A DNA stretch of 64,000 bases, from contig NZ_JAMQKA010000016.1 in the NCBI RefSeq assembly GCF_031569985.1, forward strand, positions 1 to 64,000, written 5' to 3'. Source of the stretch: JAMQKA01 sp031569985 (lineage in GTDB: Bacteria; Bacteroidota; Rhodothermia; Balneolales; Balneolaceae). A program made the translations under genes and the position numbers. Shown here piece after piece: positions 19,476-27,369 of this stretch. Position 1 is the stretch's first letter, and every line of letters starts with the position of its first letter. The notes beneath the pieces are model-generated. The model saw nothing but the letters and a program-made list of their open reading frames with translations. It did no database searches and was not told the origin of the DNA.

Positions 19476-19934
19476 ATGCCGACATATTCACTTAACATAA
19501 ACGGAAGTAAGTATACTGTAGATGCCGACTCCGATACGCCCATGCTGTGGGTGTTAAGAGATCAACTGGACCTTCTGGGAACTAAATTCGGTTGCGGTAT
19601 TGCCATGTGCGGAGCTTGTACCATTCACCTCAATGGGAATGCCATCAGATCTTGTTCCCTGCCGGTATCATCTGTTGGGGACGCGGAAATAACCACAATA
19701 GAAGGGCTTTCTGAGAAAGGAGATCATCCCGTACAGCAAGCGTGGCTGGAAGAAGATGTAGCGCAATGCGGATATTGCCAGGCCGGTCAAATTATGACTG
19801 CTGCCGCTTTACTGGATCGCAATCCAAATCCGACGGATGAAGAAATAGAGAGTGCCATGAATGGTAATCTTTGCCGGTGCGGTACCTACAAACGTATTAA
19901 AAAAGCAATTCAAATCGCTTCTAAAAACTCGTAA
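19476..19934 (+). CDS. iorA: (2Fe-2S) subunit of aldehyde/isoquinoline oxidoreductase (IorA-like)
   Basis: Small electron-transfer subunit of a xanthine-oxidase-family molybdenum enzyme, 152 aa. It has a plant-type ferredoxin cluster (C40, C45, C48, C60) in the pattern CGIAMCGAC, then a second C-terminal cluster (C98 and C101 in CGYCQAGQ, C133 and C135 in CRCGTY). Length and order match IorA/CoxS. It precedes the molybdopterin subunit by five bases, and no FAD subunit gene follows, which is the IorAB arrangement where electrons go to a cytochrome or quinone rather than through FAD. It has no signal of its own and would be co-exported with the Tat-tagged partner. Confidence 0.9.
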   Translation: MPTYSLNINGSKYTVDADSDTPMLWVLRDQLDLLGTKFGCGIAMCGACTIHLNGNAIRSCSLPVSSVGDAEITTIEGLSEKGDHPVQQAWLEEDVAQCGYCQAGQIMTAAALLDRNPNPTDEEIESAMNGNLCRCGTYKRIKKAIQIASKNS

Positions 19935-19939
19935 TTATT

Positions 19940-22132
19940 ATGGCTAGTGTAAAAACGCATATGGACCGACGGTCCTTTTTAAAAGTATCTATGTCGGGCG
20001 GAGCGGGATTAATGGTTGGATTCAGCTGGTTGTCTTCGTTGATTGCCGAAAACGAAACCGGGCATTATCCAGACGAATGGTTTGCTATTAATGCATACAT
20101 AAATATTGCAAGTAATGGGGAAGTAACGATTTTTTCACCAAACCCGGAGATCGGGCAAAACGTGAAAACATCAATGCCGCTGATTGTAGCAGAAGAGCTG
20201 GATGTCGATTGGAACGATGTGAAAGTAGAACAGGCGACGCTGGATACCGAAAAATACACGCGACAGCTGGCCGGGGGGAGTCAATCCATCAGGCAGGGTT
20301 GGGAAAGTTTGCGTATGGCCGGGGCTACAGCAAAGTATCTTCTTGTTGCAGCAGCTGCCCAAAAATGGAATGCCGATATGAATGATCTCTCCACCGAGAA
20401 AGGCATGATAACCAACACCAAAACAGGAGAACGTATTGGGTATGGTGATATCGCAACCGATGCGGCATCCATCCCGGTTCCCGATGAGGTAGAACTGAAA
20501 GATCCCAAAGATTTTAATCTAATTGGTGGCTATATCAAAAATGTGGATGGCCATGATATTGTGACGGGCAAACCGCTGTTTGGACTGGATTTTATGCGAG
20601 AAGGGACCAAAATCGCGATGATTGTACATCCGCCTGCTTTTGGCATGAAATTAAAGTCGTATGATGCTTCCGAAGTCAAGTCGATGTCGGGCGTTGATGA
20701 TGTTTTTACGATCGATACGAGCATCAACGATCCCCAGTGGTCCGATGTGAATGCTTTTAACGAGCTGGTGGTGGTGACCGGCAAAACGACCTGGCAGGTG
20801 ATGAAAGCCAAGAAGGCGTTAAACGTTGAATGGGAGACGGTCGATAACCTGGAAAGTAGTGAAACACACCGGCAGCGCCTGGTAGAAGCTATTACCAATC
20901 GATCCGGTGAGGTTGAACGGCAGGACGGAGATCCCGATAAGGTTTCGGGTCAGGCCACGAAAGTGATTGAACGGGTCTACACTGCTCCATTTTTGGCGCA
21001 TAATACCCTGGAGCCCATGAACTTTTTTGCCAACGTAACCGACAATTCTGCTGAGCTGATTGGTCCTATCCAAACACCGGAGCAACTTAGAACATCAGCG
21101 GCAGCATTGCTTGGAATGCCAGAGTCTGCTGTTTCAGTAGACATGACCAGGATGGGCGGTGGATTTGGAAGGCGTCTTTATGGTAATTTCGGATTGGAAG
21201 CGGCAGCTATTTCCCAAAAGATAGGAGCTCCGGTGAAACTAATTTATACCCGGGAAGATGATATGACGCAAGGTACCTATCGACCAGCCTATGCCATCCG
21301 GTATAGGGCGTCGCTGGACGATGATGGAAATCTGCTCTCCTTTGAAGCAAAGGGAACAGGTATCCCGTCAAGCCCGCTGTTTGCCAACCGGTTTCCGGCC
21401 GGTACGCTGGATCACTACAAAAGTGAGAATGTTGAAATTGAAACCAGTATTACAACCGGTGCCTGGCGGGCACCCCGGTCAAATTTCGTAGCGGGTGCCG
21501 AGCAGTCTTTTATAGATGAAGTGGCTGCAGAGGCAGGAAAAGACCCGATTGAGTTCAGGCTTGAGCTTTTTGACAGGGCGATCGAAGATCCCGTGGGAAC
21601 TGATAATGACTACGATCCCGAGCGATATGCCGGTGTATTAGAACTGGTCCGTGACAAATCGAACTGGGGTAAAGAGATGCCGGGTGTGTATCGTGGGGTC
21701 TCAGCCTACTACTGCCATAATTCCTACGTAGCCCAGGTGGTAGATGTGGTTATGGAAGAGGGAACGCCGAAAATCAAGAAGGTTTGGTGCGCCGTTGATT
21801 GCGGCATCGTTGTAAATATGGAGGGAGCTCTTAACCAGGTTGAAGGTGGTATTATCGATGGTATCGGACACTCCATGTATAGCCAGTTGACTTTTAAAGA
21901 TGGAACGCCTGATCAGAATAATTTCGACCAATACCGCCTTATCAGGCATAGGGAAGCCCCTGACGAGATTGAAGTCTTCTTTGCGGATAACAACATCGAT
22001 CCAACAGGACTGGGCGAGCCGACCCTGCCCCCGATTTCAGCCGCTGTGGCTAATGCGATGTACAAGGCAACCGGTACAAGATGGTACAATCAACCGTTTA
22101 TGGACGCTGATCAAGAATTGATCGTGAGTTAA
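19940..22132 (+). CDS. iorB: Molybdopterin-binding subunit of aldehyde/isoquinoline oxidoreductase (IorB-like), Tat-exported
   Basis: Catalytic subunit of a periplasmic xanthine-oxidase-family hydroxylase, 730 aa. The N terminus carries a Tat motif (DRRSFLK at 9-15, then a glycine-rich hydrophobic stretch ending near residue 36). Cofactor-binding signatures include GGGFGRR (near residue 405-411), GAWRAPRSN (near 510) and GEPTLPPISAAVANA near the C terminus. The real substrate could be an aldehyde or N-heterocycle; the sequence does not say. Maturation needs MCD cofactor genes that are not in this window. It is the last gene of a two-gene operon. Confidence 0.9.
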   Translation: MASVKTHMDRRSFLKVSMSGGAGLMVGFSWLSSLIAENETGHYPDEWFAINAYINIASNGEVTIFSPNPEIGQNVKTSMPLIVAEELDVDWNDVKVEQATLDTEKYTRQLAGGSQSIRQGWESLRMAGATAKYLLVAAAAQKWNADMNDLSTEKGMITNTKTGERIGYGDIATDAASIPVPDEVELKDPKDFNLIGGYIKNVDGHDIVTGKPLFGLDFMREGTKIAMIVHPPAFGMKLKSYDASEVKSMSGVDDVFTIDTSINDPQWSDVNAFNELVVVTGKTTWQVMKAKKALNVEWETVDNLESSETHRQRLVEAITNRSGEVERQDGDPDKVSGQATKVIERVYTAPFLAHNTLEPMNFFANVTDNSAELIGPIQTPEQLRTSAAALLGMPESAVSVDMTRMGGGFGRRLYGNFGLEAAAISQKIGAPVKLIYTREDDMTQGTYRPAYAIRYRASLDDDGNLLSFEAKGTGIPSSPLFANRFPAGTLDHYKSENVEIETSITTGAWRAPRSNFVAGAEQSFIDEVAAEAGKDPIEFRLELFDRAIEDPVGTDNDYDPERYAGVLELVRDKSNWGKEMPGVYRGVSAYYCHNSYVAQVVDVVMEEGTPKIKKVWCAVDCGIVVNMEGALNQVEGGIIDGIGHSMYSQLTFKDGTPDQNNFDQYRLIRHREAPDEIEVFFADNNIDPTGLGEPTLPPISAAVANAMYKATGTRWYNQPFMDADQELIVS

Positions 22133-22244
22133 CAGGCCCTAATCCTTAACCGAAGTAGTTATCGGCTGTTTTTGAGAGGTATGTAAAGGGAGTGTTGAAA
22201 ATAGGATTTGGTCTACATGATTTAACGTCAGTTCAATATAAAAT

Positions 22245-22388
22245 CTGTCATTGCGATGGATTCAGGAAAATTCGGAAGTAATCCCGCAGCAATCTCCCAG
22301 GGGCGGAACAGGATATTCGTGAGGAGATCGCCGCGTCGACTTCCTCGTTGAGCCAATAAGATTTACCAAGGCCTCCTCGCGATGACAG
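22245..22388. repeat. Dispersed hairpin repeat with TGTCATTGCGA ends (copy 1)
   Basis: The left end TGTCATTGCGA pairs with the right end TCGCGATGACA, and the interior GCAATCTCC pairs with GGAGATCGCC, giving a long imperfect hairpin of about 144 bases. A second copy is at 59779-59892. The layout resembles REP/BIME-type extragenic repeats common in this part of the tree; no ORF inside. Confidence 0.75.
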
Positions 22389-22429
22389 TTACTATTTTGA
22401 GTAATTTCTTACATCGAACTCAGGTTTAT

Positions 22430-23098
22430 TTAGTTGCTCGAATATTCTACTGGTAGCTCATCAAGCATCCACTCGGGAAATCCTTCATCCAGTCGCTTGG
22501 CATTAAACCCTTTTTTACTGAGCAGTTCGACAGCATCGTCAGCAAATACACAAAACGGGCCTCGGCAGTATGCCACGATCTCCCGGTCCTCCGGGAGAGC
22601 ATCTATCTTGTCGGAAAGCTGATCGACCGGGATATTTAGGGCGCCGGCAATATGTCCAGCGCTGAACTCTTTCTGTGGACGCACATCTATGATTGTGACC
22701 TGTTCATGCTTCATCTTATCTGCCAGTTGGGAACTTGAGAGGGTCTCAACTGATTGGCGAGATTCCCGAAACTGGCGCAATACGCGTTCGACTTCGGCTA
22801 CCCGTTCTATTCCTAAATCTCGTAGCGACTTCCATGCCTTATATACACTTTCACCGGCCAGCTCGTAATATACGTGATTACCCTCACGCTGGGTACTGAC
22901 CAGTTGCGCCTGTTTAAGCACTTGAAGGTGTTGGGAGGCATTGGCCCCGGACATGTCGGTTTCTTCGGCAATCTCTGCCACCGAGAATCGCCCCTGGGCC
23001 AGCAGCTCCAGGATCTCCAGGCGGTGCGGATTCGACATCCCCTTTACAATATTGGCCAGTTGCTGATAGACTTTATTTTTAAATGTCCGTTTTTCCAT
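22430..23098 (-). CDS. ArsR-family regulator fused to a rhodanese domain
   Basis: 222 aa. Residues about 8-100 are an ArsR/SmtB winged helix (MSNPHRLEILELLAQG, then the recognition region ANASQHLQVLKQAQLV). Residues about 120-218 are a rhodanese domain (IIDVRPQKEF near 136, active-site loop CRGPFC at 178-183). The DNA-binding part has no cysteines at all, so the classical arsenic/metal site of ArsR is absent; C178 and C183 in the rhodanese loop are the only cysteines, pointing to sensing of sulfane sulfur or a redox change. It is divergent from a three-gene operon with a dyad between them, which it probably controls together with its own gene. Confidence 0.9.
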   Translation of the reverse strand: MEKRTFKNKVYQQLANIVKGMSNPHRLEILELLAQGRFSVAEIAEETDMSGANASQHLQVLKQAQLVSTQREGNHVYYELAGESVYKAWKSLRDLGIERVAEVERVLRQFRESRQSVETLSSSQLADKMKHEQVTIIDVRPQKEFSAGHIAGALNIPVDQLSDKIDALPEDREIVAYCRGPFCVFADDAVELLSKKGFNAKRLDEGFPEWMLDELPVEYSSN

Positions 23099-23146
23099 GT
23101 CGCAATGTTGTTTTTCCTGAATGATGAGACGTCAATATATAGATAT

Positions 23147-23178
23147 CTATTCAACTAATCAATAAGCCTATTGAATAG
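23147..23178. promoter_or_regulatory. Probable operator of the ArsR-rhodanese regulator
   Basis: CTATTCAA at 23147-23154 and TTGAATAG at 23171-23178 form an 8-bp perfect dyad with a 16-base centre. It lies in the 141-base divergent intergenic region between the regulator and the operon starting at 23240. Size and AT-rich half-sites fit an ArsR/SmtB operator; binding is inferred. Confidence 0.5.
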
Positions 23179-23239
23179 TTGTTTTTAATCTGTTATACTA
23201 ACAATGAATAGAAATTTCGATCATTAAAACGCTATCGAT

Positions 23240-23578
23240 ATGAGTACCCGACCACCTATCGCTTGTGACCTTTCAGCAATTGATGAGAATGAGCTTGAAG
23301 ACCACCGCGAGAACGGCCAGGCGGTCTTCGATGCGATCAACAAAATTCGTGAGATACCGGACGGATATGCGTTCAGGATTCCGGCACAGACGGATACCAT
23401 TCGACGAGCCGGGGCGTTCATTGCCAGGGAGCGACTGTGCTGCCCTTTCTTCGATTTTACTTTAACGATTCCGTCCGACCACCAGCCGGTATGGCTGAAG
23501 CTTACCGGACGGGAAGGTGTGAAGCCATACATAAAGGAAATGCTGCTGCCCCAATTGGATGCACCGATTGCCGGTTAA
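23240..23578 (+). CDS. Small conserved-type protein with vicinal cysteines, first gene of ArsR-rhodanese-controlled operon
   Basis: 112 aa, soluble, no signal. The notable feature is the block ERLCCPFFDFTL (C67 and C68), with a further cysteine at C9. I recall similar small proteins with an 'RLCCPF'-type motif near metal or thiol regulators, but know no function. It leads an operon with an 18-base gap to the next gene. Given the divergent rhodanese regulator, handling of a sulfur species or a soft metal by the paired cysteines is a reasonable guess, no more. Confidence 0.7.
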   Translation: MSTRPPIACDLSAIDENELEDHRENGQAVFDAINKIREIPDGYAFRIPAQTDTIRRAGAFIARERLCCPFFDFTLTIPSDHQPVWLKLTGREGVKPYIKEMLLPQLDAPIAG

Positions 23579-23596
23579 CTAAAATACCCAGTTGCT

Positions 23597-23833
23597 ATGA
23601 ATACTATCGATTCTGACCAAAAAGTGGCCGACCTGGTAGAACAGCATCCCCAGACATGGGAAGTATTCAAAAGCTACGGGTGTCCGGATATGCGCCGGGG
23701 ATTTTTTTCGCTTATGGCCCGCATCATGAGTATACACAATGCGGCCCGTATCCATCGTATACCGTTGGATGAGCTCATTGAAGATCTGGAAGTTGTCATT
23801 TCAGAAACGGAACCATTAACCAATAACGAATAA
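23597..23833 (+). CDS. DUF1858-like small protein with a single cysteine
   Basis: 78 aa. The N-terminal part (KVADLVEQHPQTWEVFKSYGC) matches the DUF1858 pattern of small redox-disulfide-associated proteins, which normally carry two cysteines; here only C29 remains, in GCPDMRRG. It is followed by a helical stretch rich in hydrophobics and histidines. Spacings of 18 bases upstream and 10 downstream place it firmly in the operon. With one cysteine it could form a mixed disulfide or persulfide rather than an internal disulfide. Family call moderately sure, function unknown. Confidence 0.7.
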   Translation: MNTIDSDQKVADLVEQHPQTWEVFKSYGCPDMRRGFFSLMARIMSIHNAARIHRIPLDELIEDLEVVISETEPLTNNE

Positions 23834-23843
23834 CCAAACTGCC

Positions 23844-24674
23844 ATGGAATCGTTACTAGCCGCTCTTCAACAATCGCAGGTGATTGCCATGCTGGCCGGC
23901 CTGCTCCTGCTATTCTTGTGGGAAAGCCTGCACCCGTTCTATGAACACTTTCGTGGGTCGTTTAAAGAAAGGGGCCGACATGCAGTGCGCAATCTGATTA
24001 TGGGGGCACTCAATTCTGCTCTAATCGCTATTGTTTTTGTAGGGCTCTGGTTTGCCGCATCCGTCTGGGCCGACCAGTACCGGTTTGGCCTGATGCACTG
24101 GCTGCAGGACGGGCTCAACCTGCCCGCATGGTTCCACGCGGTCGGAGCAGTGCTGTTATTTGATGCCTGGAGTTACCTGTGGCACCGCATGAACCATGAA
24201 ATTCCGTTCTTCTGGCGTTTTCACCGGGTTCATCACTCCGATTCAAAAATGGACGTTACCACTGCCAACCGGTTTCATATCGGGGAAATTTTCTTCTCTT
24301 CCCTGTTCCGTATCCCACTGATCGCATTGCTGGGCATCTATCTGTGGGAGCTGGTGCTATATGAGACGCTGATGTTTGCGGTGGTCCAGTTCCACCACTC
24401 CGATATTGACATACCGGCCAAGATTGATCGTGCTTTAAGGGCGGTCATCGTCTCTCCCAACATGCACCGGGTGCACCACTCCCGTTGGCAGCCGGAGACC
24501 GATTCCAACTACAGTTCCCTGTTTTCGTTCTGGGACCGCCTGGCCCGTACGTTCCGGCTGAATCCCAACCCGAGAAGTATTCGTCTCGGACTGGATGAGT
24601 TCGACCGTGAGGAGGATCAGACGCTTGGAGGTATGTTGAAAACACCTATCGAAAAACAGAAAAGGGATGGATAA
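23844..24674 (+). CDS. Sterol desaturase / fatty acid hydroxylase family membrane protein
   Basis: Integral-membrane di-iron oxygenase of 276 aa. Three to four hydrophobic segments (near residues 10-28, 50-75, 98-113 and 150-175) surround the histidine clusters HRMNH at 114-118, HRVHH at 127-131, H145, and a last NMHRVHH cluster near 211-217, the canonical iron ligands. Members hydroxylate or desaturate lipids. It ends the ArsR-rhodanese-linked operon. Pairing a lipid hydroxylase with a thiol-sensing regulator suggests membrane remodelling in response to a sulfur or redox stress (inference). Confidence 0.85.
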   Translation: MESLLAALQQSQVIAMLAGLLLLFLWESLHPFYEHFRGSFKERGRHAVRNLIMGALNSALIAIVFVGLWFAASVWADQYRFGLMHWLQDGLNLPAWFHAVGAVLLFDAWSYLWHRMNHEIPFFWRFHRVHHSDSKMDVTTANRFHIGEIFFSSLFRIPLIALLGIYLWELVLYETLMFAVVQFHHSDIDIPAKIDRALRAVIVSPNMHRVHHSRWQPETDSNYSSLFSFWDRLARTFRLNPNPRSIRLGLDEFDREEDQTLGGMLKTPIEKQKRDG

Positions 24675-25172
24675 GCATCTTGCTATTAAAAAGGGCTGCC
24701 TTTCAGGCTTGGATTGAGCAAATAGGGCTAATTAGGGCATTCTCATGAGAATTTATCCGATTGTATGCCAATGAGTTATAAGGGAGGATATAATGCGGAT
24801 CAAATACAAAGATATTTTGCAAATTCTGCCTATTTACCTTGCATTTGATCCAGTTGATTCAACCCTTACTTTTTTTGGGGTCCTTTTCACTTATGGTAGT
24901 GTTCATTTTTTCAATGAGGAAAAAACGAACCAAAAAAATCAGAGAATCCCAGATGTTGATCTATCTCGTCTCCAAAAAGCCGGCTGTTTTGGAACTTTAG
25001 TCGCTTTTTCCTGAACGGATTGCAAGGATTCTCTGGACTTAGGGCAATGGCCATAGCTATCTTGGTTCATGCCACAGGCCTTGGATTTATGATCCGCCGG
25101 GCAAATGCAGCGAAGTGCTGCTAAGAGGAAAATCTAATGCAGGTGACTTTTTGGGCAAACCCTAATTACCAC

Positions 25173-25331
25173 GTTCGTCCTACCGACAAGTAATGTACGT
25201 CATCCTGACACGTAATGTCCGCCATCCGAACCTAATAAGGTACGCCGAACCGACACGTAATGTACATCGAACGTACATAGTAAGGTTTGTCGGTCGTACG
25301 TAGTAAGGGTACGTCCTCCGTACGTAGTAGG
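25173..25331. repeat. Spacer-less tandem array, 7 units of 22-23 bp (array 1)
   Basis: Seven contiguous degenerate units of 23, 22, 23, 22, 23, 23 and 23 bases. Each ends in a conserved core of the form GTAATG, AATAAGG or AGTAAGG. The units before the core are rich in TACGT/ACGTA words and vary strongly. No constant spacers, so not CRISPR. Same period and same end core as the array at 48154-48382. Confidence 0.85.
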
Positions 25332-25361
25332 AAAATACAGGTTAGAGGCCCTGGGAGTCTG

Positions 25362-25431
25362 TCGGGCTTAGGGAATTGTTAAGAGAATCAGCCAAATCCG
25401 GATGGTTCGCAGTGGATTAGGCTAAGTCCGA
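25362..25431. repeat. Inverted pair, possible small element remnant
   Basis: TCGGGCTTAG at 25362-25371 faces CTAAGTCCGA at 25422-25431 (one mismatch). The 50-base interior has no ORF. It could be a short MITE-like remnant or a hairpin RNA; origin unknown. Confidence 0.35.
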
Positions 25432-25570
25432 AACCTCAGTCAAGTCAATTTGATGTAAATGATGTCGCGTGAAGGATTCAGCTACCATCGTGTGCAAGTC
25501 CGGGGGTATTTCGGCAGGTTGAAAAGAAAATGGTGCAGCATCACCTCGATCTATCTTATGTTGAACTATG

Positions 25571-26692
25571 CTACAATGCAGGAATTTTAACCCGTTCGCC
25601 GCGTCCCTTCTTGGTCAACACAATCTGCCACTGGTTGTTTTTGCGTGCACGGAAGCCGCCTGCCGCCATCAGCAGGTAGTAGTCCCACATCCGCCGGAAG
25701 CGTTCCGAGTACTGGTCCTTAATTCGATCCCAGCCCTCACTGAAATTTTGGTGCCAGGCCATCAGTGTTTTGTCGTAGTCGGGGCCGTGGTTACTCCAGT
25801 CCTCCATTACAAAAAGATCCTCAATAGCCAGCCCGATATGCCGGATCGAAGGGATCCTGGAATTGGGGAATATATATTTCTCCGTCCAGGGGTCGGTCCG
25901 TCGGTTCGAGTGGTTCGCCCCGATGGTATGGAGTACAAAAATGCCCTCTTCGTCCAGGCAGCGGTCTACTACCTGGAAGTAGGTCCGGTAATTCTTGGGG
26001 CCCACATGCTCAAACATTCCCAGGGAGATGATGTGGTCAAACTTTTCATCTACTTCGCGGTAATCCTGCAGGCGAATTTCAACAGGCAACCCCTGGCACC
26101 GCTCGCGTGCCAGCTCCGCCTGCTTCTTTGAGATCGTAATCCCGACCACTTCCACCTCATATTTTTCGGCGGCAAACTGTGCAAAACTACCCCATCCGCA
26201 ACCAATATCCAGGACCTTGTCGCCCGGTTGCAGGTCCAGTATGCGGCATACATGGTCCAGTTTGTTTTCCTGCGCCTCGGCCAGCGTATCCGCACCGTTC
26301 CAATAGCCACAGGTGTAGACCATCCGTGGATCCAGCATCACCTGGTAGAGGTCGTTGCCGGCATCGTAGTGGCGTTCACCCACCTCATAGGCTTTTTTGC
26401 TGTTTTGAGGGTTGCGGAACAGTGAGGTGACATTCTTCAGGATTTTAGCCAGGGTCCCGGTAAAATGCCGGTCCAGCTCAGTTCGTAAAATGCGGTTGCA
26501 AAACTCATCCAGCTTGCCGGCCTCCCACCAGCCATCCATGTAAGCTTCTCCCAGCCCTATCGAGCCTTCCTTCATGACCCGGTCAAACAGTTTATCATTA
26601 TGGATCTGCATGTCCCAGGGCTCCGGTCCGTTGATGCGAACCCCCGCCTCACCCAACAGTCTCTCAACTTCAGCTCGTAATGACGTCGCCAT
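25571..26692 (-). CDS. cfa: Cyclopropane-fatty-acyl-phospholipid synthase
   Basis: SAM-dependent methyltransferase that adds a methylene bridge to unsaturated phospholipid acyl chains. 373 aa from the chosen start, close to E. coli Cfa. The N-terminal region (VRINGPEPWDMQIHN, then GSIGLGEAYMDGWWE) lines up with Cfa. The SAM site is VLDIGCGWGSFA near residue 164; FEHVGPKNYRTYF follows the typical acyl-binding part. An in-frame ATG five codons upstream is rejected because GGGAGG lies between the two ATGs at the right distance for the ATG at 26692. Monocistronic. It acts at the inner membrane face. Confidence 0.95.
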   Translation of the reverse strand: MATSLRAEVERLLGEAGVRINGPEPWDMQIHNDKLFDRVMKEGSIGLGEAYMDGWWEAGKLDEFCNRILRTELDRHFTGTLAKILKNVTSLFRNPQNSKKAYEVGERHYDAGNDLYQVMLDPRMVYTCGYWNGADTLAEAQENKLDHVCRILDLQPGDKVLDIGCGWGSFAQFAAEKYEVEVVGITISKKQAELARERCQGLPVEIRLQDYREVDEKFDHIISLGMFEHVGPKNYRTYFQVVDRCLDEEGIFVLHTIGANHSNRRTDPWTEKYIFPNSRIPSIRHIGLAIEDLFVMEDWSNHGPDYDKTLMAWHQNFSEGWDRIKDQYSERFRRMWDYYLLMAAGGFRARKNNQWQIVLTKKGRGERVKIPAL

Positions 26693-27059
26693 ATCTACCT
26701 CCCTCATGAATTAAGAGTAAGACTTTTCGAGAAACAGAAACATACTAGAATTTTAGTAGTTTATGGCTCGATATCCAATTTATTTCCATTGGTTGGTAAA
26801 AAACGGATGGTATCCCAGGATGTGAGCACGAAAGGGAAAGGAGGAAAGTTAAAATGCTGGTCGGAATGATGAAGCTACATATTTCAGAGCTGATGAATTG
26901 AGGAACGATTTACCTGGTGAGGTTCCTAGAATGATAAACCGAGTACGAGCAGCCGAGGAAAATGTTTGGGGGCAAACAGTTTCCTCACGCCCACCGCGGC
27001 TAAAAGAAGGGGGGGGCAGAAGTAGAATTCAGAACTCATTAATCAAAAGTTAGCTAAGA
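26693..27059. other. Intergenic, 367 bases, no gene seen
   Basis: It contains the promoter side of cfa. No ORF with plausible composition and no strong hairpin; a short run of eight or more G residues sits near 27012-27018. Confidence 0.4.
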
Positions 27060-27209
27060 TTAAGCCTCTTCAAGGCAAGGCTCATCCGTGGTAGCACCAC
27101 ATTGGGGACATTCAATTACTTCTCTTGCACAGTAATCCTTTTCAGGCTCTTTATGACAAGCTTCCAAGGAAGTAGCACCGCATTCAGGACACTCATCTCG
27201 TTTGCACAT
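27060..27209 (-). CDS. 49-aa double zinc-ribbon-like protein
   Basis: A small minus-strand gene that a length cutoff would miss. It has an excellent ribosome site (GGAGGG, seven bases before the ATG) and ends in TAA. The protein is two copies of one motif: CPECGAT at residues 7-13 followed by C18 and C27, and CPQCGAT at 34-40 followed by C45, with an extra C2. Seven or eight cysteines in 49 residues in CxxC pairs strongly suggest one or two zinc (or iron) sites. Highly charged, acidic C terminus, no signal. It lies between cfa and the haem lipoprotein, all on the minus strand but with gaps over 150 bases, so probably separately transcribed. No family name known to me. Confidence 0.75.
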   Translation of the reverse strand: MCKRDECPECGATSLEACHKEPEKDYCAREVIECPQCGATTDEPCLEEA

Positions 27210-27369
27210 AACATTCCCTCCATTAATTATCGTTTATGTATTCAATTTGTTTAGAAATGATCTGAATTTCCAGATTTATAAAATAAATTTGAATGAGAGG
27301 GCTTTGCAAAGCCCTAATGAGTTAACCGGGATCTATGATTTTAGCTAGCATCAACTGCACTACTCTCTA

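Larger units (their letters stand above)
24675..25570. other. Repeat-rich intergenic region, 896 bases
   Basis: No credible gene; the 73-codon frame at 24793-25014 is repeat-derived. It holds a fragment of the dispersed repeat also at 58223 (24896-24940), a CAAGGATTYTCTGGACTT motif shared with 50054-50078 (25019-25043), the first 22-23 bp tandem array (25173-25331) and an inverted pair at 25362-25431. The region looks like a landing site for small elements. Confidence 0.6.

Noticed and set aside
24793..25014. 73-codon ORF as a gene
   Set aside because: Its second half matches the leader of the dispersed repeat and the translation has no protein-like pattern.
25173..25331. Tandem array as a CRISPR
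   Set aside because: Units are contiguous with no constant-length unique spacers, repeats are degenerate, and no cas gene is nearby. The same holds for 48154-48382.
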